Of a stretch of DNA of 13,432 nt, positions 6,461 through 11,420 are shown in pieces. The stretch comes from CAZWHE01 sp964633825 (lineage in GTDB: Bacteria; Planctomycetota; B15-G4; CAYZWU01). The position numbers and the translations under genes were made by a program. The notes below the pieces were generated by a model that saw only the letters and a program-made list of their open reading frames with translations, did no database searches and was not told the origin of the DNA. Every line of letters begins with the position of its first letter. The stretch's first letter is position 1. The stretch covers positions 1 through 13,432 of the forward strand of contig CAZWHE010000114.1 of NCBI GenBank assembly GCA_964633825.1, read 5' to 3'.

Positions 6461-7873
6461 TTACTCCACGGGCATCTCCACGACATCCGTTGCTTGTCCG
6501 TACTGTGCGCCCTGGAACCAGAGACTCTTTCCCGCGGAACGCCACGGAACCTTTGAGGTCCAGATAACGGTTCCGCTCCCATCGGGCAGTGAGGGGCCGA
6601 GAGTCGCTTTCGGTTTCTTCAGTCCGATCGTGACGTTCAGGTCAGGGAACCAGGTTCTGCCCGGCCCCCTGTTGCTGAAGAGTACGTATGCCTCCACACC
6701 CGGCTGAGCGTTGCTCATTGTGAACGTGGCGTACTGGCCGGAAACGAGCGTGCTGGAGGCAACGGAGAAAGTGTAAGACGATGAAGCGGCAGCGAGCTCG
6801 TATGTATAGGCCGCTCCGGAATTGTTTCCGTTGTCGTCGTCTTCCCAGGCGCCGATCATCATCGTATCGCCGCAGATGGCGACGGAATTTCCGAAATGGT
6901 CATAGGCCGCACCATCCGATGCGAGCATCTTAATGTCTTCCGCCCATGTTCCGGTTTGAGAGTCGTAACGGAAGAGGTAGGCCGACCCGGAGTTTTGACC
7001 GTTTACATCGTCCTCCCACATCCCGATCAATGCGGTGTCGCCGTAGATGGAGACGGAGTTGCCGAAATAGTCAAACTCTGCTCCGTCGGAAGCGACGAGA
7101 TGGACGACCTCTTTCCATCGTCTGTTAACAGCGTCCACATTGGGATCGCACCGGAAGATGTATGCTGAACCGGAATCGTGGCCGTTGTGGTCGGCGTAAC
7201 GCGCCCCGATCAGGACCCGGCCGCCGGAGATGGCGACGGCGCAGCCGAAAAGGTCGTTGGCTTCGCCGTTCGAGGCGAGCAGCTTCTTTTCCTCCTGCCA
7301 CGATCCGGAGCCGGGATCGTAGCGGAAAATATAGGCCGAGCCGAGATAAGATTCATCCCCATATGCCCCGATCAGCGCCACATTGCCATAGATAGCGACG
7401 GAAGCGCCGAATTCATCGCATTCCGCTCCATCCGAAGGGAGGAGCTTCTGTTCCTCGACCCACGATCCGGAACCGGAATCGTACCTGAAAACATAGGCTG
7501 AACCGGACCACAAACCGTTGTCCGTATCGGCGTACGCCCCGATCAGTGCGACATCGCCGGAAATGGCCACGCTGTTGCCGAAAAAGTCCCACGGATCGCC
7601 GTCAGAGGGGAGGAGCTTTGTTTCCTCCTGCATCCTTCCGGCAGCGGTACTGTAACGAAAGAGATATGCCGATCCGGCATTGAGCCCGTTAGTATCGTCT
7701 TCAAACGATCCGATCACCGTGGTATCGCCGCAAATAGCGACTTTGTTTCCGAAAAAGTAATTGGGGCCCCCGCCCGAAGGGAGCAGTTTCGTGTTTTCAT
7801 ACTGTTGCGACCACGCTGCCGGTGCGAGCGCCAACAGGAAAACGATCGTGACAAGTGATATTCCCCTTAACAT
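6461..7873 (-). CDS. Secreted six-repeat FG-GAP protein with shared C-terminal beta-sandwich
   Basis: The product is 470 residues. The start is set by GAGGAGG seven bases upstream, and residues 1-23 are a signal peptide (AWSQ cleavage region). Residues 25-360 are six tandem repeats of about 57 residues (25-81, 82-138, 139-192, 193-253, 254-310, 311-360). Their pattern is 'EExKLLxSDGxxxDxFGxSVAIxGDxALIGAxxDDxNGxxSGSAYxFRYD'. This is the FG-GAP repeat, which folds as integrin-like propeller blades. Repeat 3 is three residues short and repeat 4 has a small insert. Residues about 366-470 form a beta-sandwich ending in LWFQGAQYGQAT, homologous to the end of the protein encoded at 9364-10227. It is probably a surface or extracellular binding protein; the ligand is unknown. 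Confidence 0.9.
   Translation of the reverse strand: MLRGISLVTIVFLLALAPAAWSQQYENTKLLPSGGGPNYFFGNKVAICGDTTVIGSFEDDTNGLNAGSAYLFRYSTAAGRMQEETKLLPSDGDPWDFFGNSVAISGDVALIGAYADTDNGLWSGSAYVFRYDSGSGSWVEEQKLLPSDGAECDEFGASVAIYGNVALIGAYGDESYLGSAYIFRYDPGSGSWQEEKKLLASNGEANDLFGCAVAISGGRVLIGARYADHNGHDSGSAYIFRCDPNVDAVNRRWKEVVHLVASDGAEFDYFGNSVSIYGDTALIGMWEDDVNGQNSGSAYLFRYDSQTGTWAEDIKMLASDGAAYDHFGNSVAICGDTMMIGAWEDDDNGNNSGAAYTYELAAASSSYTFSVASSTLVSGQYATFTMSNAQPGVEAYVLFSNRGPGRTWFPDLNVTIGLKKPKATLGPSLPDGSGTVIWTSKVPWRSAGKSLWFQGAQYGQATDVVEMPVE
6700..7800 (-). repeat. Tandem ~171-bp FG-GAP coding repeats
   Basis: Six in-frame units of about 171 bp lie within the FG-GAP gene and encode its propeller blades. The DxFGxSVAI and SGSAYxFRYD parts are the most conserved at DNA level. 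Such arrays can change copy number by recombination. The boundaries given are approximate. Confidence 0.7.
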
Positions 7874-7961
7874 AAGTGTGCCTCCTCAAGTGGGTTCTGA
7901 AAGATCCCTGATTCCGTTTTTTTATCCACCTTGTACTATTTCGTACTTTCATGGGTATTTC

Positions 7962-7991
7962 TTTATATTTATTATTTCTATTTTTATGAAA
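7962..7991 (-). promoter_or_regulatory. Possible promoter of the FG-GAP gene
   Basis: On the minus strand, -10 TATAAA (7967 to 7962) lies 18 bases from -35 TTTCAT (7991 to 7986). It sits in a strongly AT-rich block about 90 bases before the start codon. The -35 matches the consensus poorly, so this is tentative. Confidence 0.3.
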
Positions 7992-8077
7992 TTTCTTTGA
8001 TGGGCAGAATCCGTCAGAACCACCTGAACCGCCTGAAAAACCCGATGGCTCACTTTTACGCAAAAGAAGGGGATTCT

Positions 8078-8105
8078 TTGAAAATTCGGGCGGACTATCT
8101 ATTCC
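8078..8105 (+). promoter_or_regulatory. Possible promoter of the cysteine-synthase-like gene
   Basis: A -35 TTGAAA (8078-8083) and a -10 TATTCC (8100-8105) are 16 bases apart, about 90 bases before the ATG at 8198. The -35 is good and the -10 weak. Confidence 0.25.
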
Positions 8106-8187
8106 ATTGCTTGAAAAGGACTTCCCACTGATATTCAATGTTCGTTTGCTGCATTCTCTTGGCGGGTTTGCTCGACGAAAACCGGAT

Positions 8188-8192
8188 GGAGG
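8188..8192 (+). promoter_or_regulatory. Ribosome binding site that fixes the 8198 start
   Basis: GGAGG lies five bases before ATG 8198. The longer in-frame ATG at 8138 has no such site and would add 20 residues with no match to the family N-terminus, so 8198 is preferred. Confidence 0.75.
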
Positions 8193-8197
8193 CATCG

Positions 8198-9310
8198 ATG
8201 AAGGACGACAGGGACAGCCGGCTTCGCGGTCTGGCACGACTGGTGGGCAACACTCCTCTTCTTGCGTTCGAATTTTTATTCCGAGGGCGGAAGCGACGCC
8301 TCTATGCTAAAGCCGAAAATCTGAACATGACCGGCAGTATCAAGGACAGGATGGCTCTCCATATACTGCGCCAGGGCTACGAAAAGAACCGGCTCGAACC
8401 GGGCGCTCTCATCGTTGAGGCCACGAGCGGCAACACAGGCATCTCCTTTGCCGGAATCGGCCGGGCATTGGGCCACCCCGTAACGATATTCATGCCCGAC
8501 TGGATGAGTGAAGAAAGGATCAATCTCATACAGAGCCTGGGGGCGCAGATCAATCTGGTGAGCAGGGAGGAGGGCGGTTTTCTCGGCAGCATCAACCGGG
8601 CCGATGATTTGGCCGGATCAACGAAGGGCGCTTTCCTTCCCCGACAGTTCTCCAATGAGGACAACGTGGAAGCCCATTACCAGACGACGGGGCCCGAAAT
8701 CTGGTGGCAGCTCAGGTTCCTCTCACAAAAGCCGGACGCTTTCGTTGCCGGTGTTGGAACGGGCGGCACCGTGATGGGTGCGGGCCGCTTTCTGAAAGAG
8801 AAGCATCCTTCCGTGAAATTGCACCCTCTGGAGCCGGCCAACTCGCCGACTCTCTCTGCGGGACACAAGGTGGGCAAGCATCGCATCCAGGGGATTTCGG
8901 ATGAGTTTGTCCCGCCGATTCTCGATCTCGAATCCCTGGATCACGTCGTCGGTGTCGATGACGGGGATTCGATTCTCATGGCGCAGAAGCTGGCCGGCGA
9001 GCTCGGAATCGGAGTGGGAATATCCTCGGGAGCCAATTTCCTGGGTGCTTTGATGATTCAGGAGGAGATGGGAAAGGATGCTGTCGTGGTCACCGTCCTT
9101 CCTGATGACAACAAGAAATATCTCAGCACAGATCTTCTCAGGGAGGAGCCGGTGAAAGAAGGTTTCCTCGCCCCTGAGATCGAACTTTTAAGCTTCCGGG
9201 CGTTCAAAAGGGTCTGTCACACCTGCTGCGATCCCGTGGATTGCCTGCAGACCGGAAAAGCGGAATTGTCAGAGGATGAAGCACCGCCTCCCTGCCCGCG
9301 GAGGAAGTGA
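8198..9310 (+). CDS. Cysteine synthase-family PLP enzyme with Cys-rich C-terminal extension
   Basis: The product is 370 residues. It belongs to fold-type II PLP enzymes of the CysK/CysM/CBS family, which make cysteine from an activated serine and sulfide in the cytoplasm. Visible motifs are: LVGNTPLL (15-22); NMTGSIKDR (43-51), with K49 as the PLP Schiff-base lysine; TSGNTG (77-82), the substrate-binding loop; GVGTGGT (185-191), the PLP phosphate site; KHRIQGIS (227-234), a position conserved in the family; and GISSGAN (274-280). It also has LPDDNKKYLSTDLL (301-314). CysK is usually about 310 residues; here about 50 extra residues include CHTCCDPVDC (340-349), which could bind metal or act in redox control. 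Whether the donor is O-acetylserine, O-phosphoserine or another is not clear, so I give no gene symbol. No signal peptide. It stands alone between converging and diverging genes and ends in a genuine TGA. Confidence 0.88.
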   Translation: MKDDRDSRLRGLARLVGNTPLLAFEFLFRGRKRRLYAKAENLNMTGSIKDRMALHILRQGYEKNRLEPGALIVEATSGNTGISFAGIGRALGHPVTIFMPDWMSEERINLIQSLGAQINLVSREEGGFLGSINRADDLAGSTKGAFLPRQFSNEDNVEAHYQTTGPEIWWQLRFLSQKPDAFVAGVGTGGTVMGAGRFLKEKHPSVKLHPLEPANSPTLSAGHKVGKHRIQGISDEFVPPILDLESLDHVVGVDDGDSILMAQKLAGELGIGVGISSGANFLGALMIQEEMGKDAVVVTVLPDDNKKYLSTDLLREEPVKEGFLAPEIELLSFRAFKRVCHTCCDPVDCLQTGKAELSEDEAPPPCPRRK

Positions 9311-9363
9311 GAACAGGTTTCATCGTTAAGAACGGCGTGCCGAAATCATTGAAATTCTTCGAG

Positions 9364-10227
9364 CTACACCGTCTCTGCCACCACGTTCGTTGCCTGTCCG
9401 TACTGCGCACCCTGGAACCAGACGTTCAACCCTGCGGCTCCGCCTGGAACCGGCGCCGTCCAGATGACGGTTCCGCTGCCGTTTGTCTGCGTGGGGCCGA
9501 AGGCTTTTTTTATCGGAAGAGCAAGGTCGATGGTCACGTTCAGAACAGGCACCCAGACGCTGCCCGGGCCGGCCAGGCTGTAGACGAGATATGTGTCCGT
9601 GTTCGGATCGCCCCCGGTTATGGTAAAGGTGGCTTGCTGGCCGGGATTGAGGTTGGCCACGTCGAGTTGGAAAGCGGGGGTTTCGGTTACCCTCACGTTG
9701 TCCACTTCCCACCACCAGTCCCAGTTGGCGTCGTAATAGCGGAACCGAACCTGCGCCTGCTGGCCTGCATAAGCACCCAGGTCGATGCTGATATGAACAC
9801 CTGTGGGATAACCGTTGTCGCCGCCGCTGTAGTTGGCCAGGTTGGTCCAGGCTCCCCCGTTGATGCTGATGTCGACATCGGCCTGTTCGTTTAGTCCGCC
9901 GGAGTACCACCTGAAGGAGTGATCAAACTCGAGAGTGGAGCCAACGGGAACAACGAAAGAGGGCGTGATCAGCTCCGCGTCGATGGCTCCCCAGCCGTAA
10001 TAATCCGAGTCGAGCGTCGCACATTCTCCGGTACCGCCCGTAATGTTGGCAATGCCGAAAAAGGTATTCAGGTCCCATCCCGTGCTGCCTGGCGTATTGT
10101 CAACCATAGTCCAGCCCGCCGGTGGAAAGGTACCGCCGTCAAAATCTTCGGATATCACATCAGCCCGTACCGCTGTGGTCGAGATCACCAACCCGATCAC
10201 GAGGACCTGAATTCCGCGAAGGATCAT
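9364..10227 (-). CDS. Secreted choice-of-anchor-J (MAM/cleaved-adhesin-like) protein with shared C-terminal module
   Basis: The product is 287 residues from ATG 10227. I reject the longer start at 10278 because AAAGGAG lies seven bases before 10227 and a signal peptide (about 1-22, ending VRA) begins exactly there. Residues 26-181 form a jelly-roll domain: SEDFDGGTFPPAGW at the start, internal GWDLN, ELITPSF, 'TLEFDHSFRWYSG' and a 'WWWEVDNVRV' end. This pattern is typical of choice-of-anchor-J or cleaved-adhesin domains, which bind carbohydrate or protein on surfaces. Residues about 186-287 form a beta-sandwich ending in VWFQGAQYGQAT, homologous to the FG-GAP protein end. The gene lies 13 bases after the stop of the interrupted gene at 10241, so it is the last gene of the minus-strand run. 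No terminator is seen in the 53 bases before it meets the cysteine synthase gene. Confidence 0.85.
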   Translation of the reverse strand: MILRGIQVLVIGLVISTTAVRADVISEDFDGGTFPPAGWTMVDNTPGSTGWDLNTFFGIANITGGTGECATLDSDYYGWGAIDAELITPSFVVPVGSTLEFDHSFRWYSGGLNEQADVDISINGGAWTNLANYSGGDNGYPTGVHISIDLGAYAGQQAQVRFRYYDANWDWWWEVDNVRVTETPAFQLDVANLNPGQQATFTITGGDPNTDTYLVYSLAGPGSVWVPVLNVTIDLALPIKKAFGPTQTNGSGTVIWTAPVPGGAAGLNVWFQGAQYGQATNVVAETV

Positions 10228-10234
10228 CTTTTTT

Positions 10235-10241
10235 CTCCTTT
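10235..10241 (-). promoter_or_regulatory. Ribosome binding site of the anchor-J gene, overlapping the upstream stop
   Basis: AAAGGAG on the minus strand (10241 to 10235) shares its first base with the TGA of the upstream gene (10243-10241) and lies seven bases before ATG 10227. This arrangement fits translational coupling in an operon. Confidence 0.75.
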
Positions 10242-11089
10242 CATGGAACGAATTGCACACCCGTGGCGTTCGAGGCAAAGTTGACGGGACTCATCGTCAC
10301 CCAGGCAAGGTGAAGCGTCTGGCCCGCCAGGCCGGGATTCAGCACGGAAGCCGGTGTGTCCAGCAAGGCCGAGCCGCGTCCCGAGGCATCGAGCGTCGAC
10401 TGGAAATCGACCAGGTTTGAAGAGTTCCAGTTGTTGTGGATCTGGTTGAAAGCAGCATCGACGTTGAGGGGGATATGCACCGATCCGTAATCAAATCCCG
10501 GGGTCGTGCCCGACAGCGATCCGAGGACACCGTATGACCGCCCCGCCATGGAGGCGCCTCCTTCGAGCATCAGGTTGGCCTGTCCGCCCGATGAGACCGA
10601 TATCTCGTTTTCCACGGCAACGACCATCGAATCTCCGCTGAGATAGCGCATATAGGCCGCCATGATCTTGGCTTTGTTGCACGTGGCTCCCGAGTCTTTC
10701 ATGGCGCCGAACCAGAACGTTGAGTGAATGGCTCGGTAGGACCCGTCCGAGCCGGCGTAGGCCACGGCGCGCCCGTAGTTTTTCTGACACTTGAACAGGA
10801 TGTCGCCGCCGTTGGAGCTGATATAGTCCACGTACTGATCCGGGTAAGCCGAACCGTAAGTGTAATTAATCTGCGCTCCCTCCATAAGGGTACCCGTCTG
10901 ACCCGTCAGGTTCTGCACATTATTTATATAGCTGCCGTCTCCCACGTAGGTGCACCCGAACATTTTGTAGAAGTTCGTGTTTTTTTGAAAATATCCGAAG
11001 TCATTGCCGCCCACGTAAATGCCTTTGCCGTCGTTGAGGAAATTGATGAGGCTCGTCTGCTGACCACTCGTCAGCTGATAATCGCTCAT
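10241..11089 (-). CDS. C-terminal part of a Rossmann/GATase-like secreted protein, separated by an in-frame TGA
   Basis: From the ATG at 11089 (282 residues) this frame continues directly from the ORF at 11353-11093, with only one TGA and one GGC codon between them. Read through, the whole is 370 codons. This part starts with LTSGQQTSLINFLNDGKGIYVGGNDFG, the second half of an alpha/beta domain of the kind in which a 'GTY...LT..Q...L..FL..G..IYV.GND' pattern follows a strand ending in VIFV. After about residue 155 of this fragment a beta-sandwich follows, with GRSYGVLGSLSGTTPGF, HIPLNVDAAF and a final 'LHLAWVTMSPVNFASN'. This end is related in style to the other C-terminal modules in the window. 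As a separate protein it would lack a signal peptide and has only a poor TGAGGC site four bases before its ATG, so independent translation seems unlikely. Confidence 0.75.
   Translation of the reverse strand: MSDYQLTSGQQTSLINFLNDGKGIYVGGNDFGYFQKNTNFYKMFGCTYVGDGSYINNVQNLTGQTGTLMEGAQINYTYGSAYPDQYVDYISSNGGDILFKCQKNYGRAVAYAGSDGSYRAIHSTFWFGAMKDSGATCNKAKIMAAYMRYLSGDSMVVAVENEISVSSGGQANLMLEGGASMAGRSYGVLGSLSGTTPGFDYGSVHIPLNVDAAFNQIHNNWNSSNLVDFQSTLDASGRGSALLDTPASVLNPGLAGQTLHLAWVTMSPVNFASNATGVQFVP
11059..11075 (-). promoter_or_regulatory. Hairpin just downstream of the in-frame TGA, SECIS-like by simple criteria
   Basis: On the minus strand GCTGAC (11075-11070) pairs perfectly with GTCAGC (11064-11059) around a GAGTG loop. 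The stem begins 17 bases and the loop 23 bases after the TGA. The loop starts with G. These fit the loose published bacterial SECIS rules (spacing and a G in the first two loop positions), but many random hairpins do too. Confidence 0.2.
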
Positions 11090-11092
11090 GCC

Positions 11093-11095
11093 TCA
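11093..11095 (-). other. In-frame TGA at codon 87
   Basis: A single TGA separates two halves of one protein, in the context TAC TGC TGA GGC ATG. It could be a nonsense mutation (one change from TGG, GGA, CGA or TGC), a sequence error, or a recoded selenocysteine. A genome-wide reassignment of TGA is unlikely because TGA ends the hydrolase (6388-6390), cysteine synthase (9308-9310) and this gene itself (10243-10241). Confidence 0.85.
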
Positions 11096-11353
11096 GCAGT
11101 AGGTTCCCATGATGACAAAGATGACGTTGTAGGGAGAGAGGTTGCCGGGAAGAGTCGTCGTCGTTGTGAAGGTGTAGCCGTTGGCCGTGAGAGCCTTGGT
11201 GATGCCGTAAGTGGCGTCCACCTGTCCTCCCCCCTCGGGGTCGTTGAACTTCTTGTTGTGATCCTTGTCCCAGACGAGGATCGATTGGGCTGACGCCGGC
11301 GCTGCGACGCAGAAGAGCACGGCTGCCGTCATGATTAGGGTGAGTGTTTTCAT
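11093..11353 (-). CDS. N-terminal part of the interrupted secreted protein
   Basis: ATG 11353 is preceded by AAAGGAG at six bases. Residues 1-23 are a clear signal peptide (hydrophobic 4-18, ASA then QS). Mature residues begin with a beta strand SILVWDKD, then a helix TYGITKALTANGY (48-60) and the strand VIFVIMGTYC (77-86). TGA is codon 87. The frame then continues without a gap into the ORF at 11089. An 86-residue product would end in the middle of an alpha/beta fold, right after a core strand, so it is not a natural end. It is the second gene of the minus-strand run, 67 bases after the beta-helix gene. Confidence 0.75.
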   Translation of the reverse strand: MKTLTLIMTAAVLFCVAAPASAQSILVWDKDHNKKFNDPEGGGQVDATYGITKALTANGYTFTTTTTLPGNLSPYNVIFVIMGTYC

Positions 11354-11359
11354 TACGAA

Positions 11360-11380
11360 CTCCTTTCGGGCCTAAAGGAA
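11360..11380 (-). promoter_or_regulatory. Hairpin that pairs with the ribosome binding site of the gene at 11353
   Basis: On the minus strand TTCCTTT (11380-11374) can pair with AAAGGAG (11366-11360), including one G-U pair, around a 7-base AGGCCCG loop. The right arm is the ribosome binding site itself, six bases before the ATG. Folding would hide it, which suggests translational control or coupling to ribosomes finishing the gene upstream. It is not a terminator (no T-tract). Confidence 0.4.
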
Positions 11381-11420
11381 CGGAATCTCATGATCGTGAT
11401 GACGCGCCAATGTGAATAGG

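Larger units (their letters stand above)
7874..8197. other. 324-base divergent intergenic region, AT-rich on its left half
   Basis: This lies between the FG-GAP gene (minus) and the cysteine-synthase-like gene (plus). Positions 7916-8000 are very T-rich on the plus strand and probably hold the FG-GAP promoter. A GTACT direct repeat occurs at 7933-7937 and 7943-7947. From 8000 to 8197 several short frames are open, but none has a start, ribosome site or recognisable product. Confidence 0.5.

Noticed and set aside
8138..8197. Longer start for the cysteine synthase
   Set aside because: No ribosome site before 8138, while GGAGG precedes 8198, and the family normally begins close to the LVGNTPL motif.
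7797..8237. 146-codon minus-strand ORF across the FG-GAP start and cysteine synthase start
   Set aside because: It overlaps two well-supported genes and their promoters, and its low-complexity Ser/Gly/Lys product matches nothing.
10228..10278. Longer start for the anchor-J protein
   Set aside because: It would put 17 charged residues before the signal peptide and overlap the upstream gene; 10227 has a strong ribosome site.
11093..11095. Genome-wide TGA reassignment to Gly or Trp
   Set aside because: Three genes in this window end at TGA at the expected domain boundary, and Trp is coded by TGG throughout.
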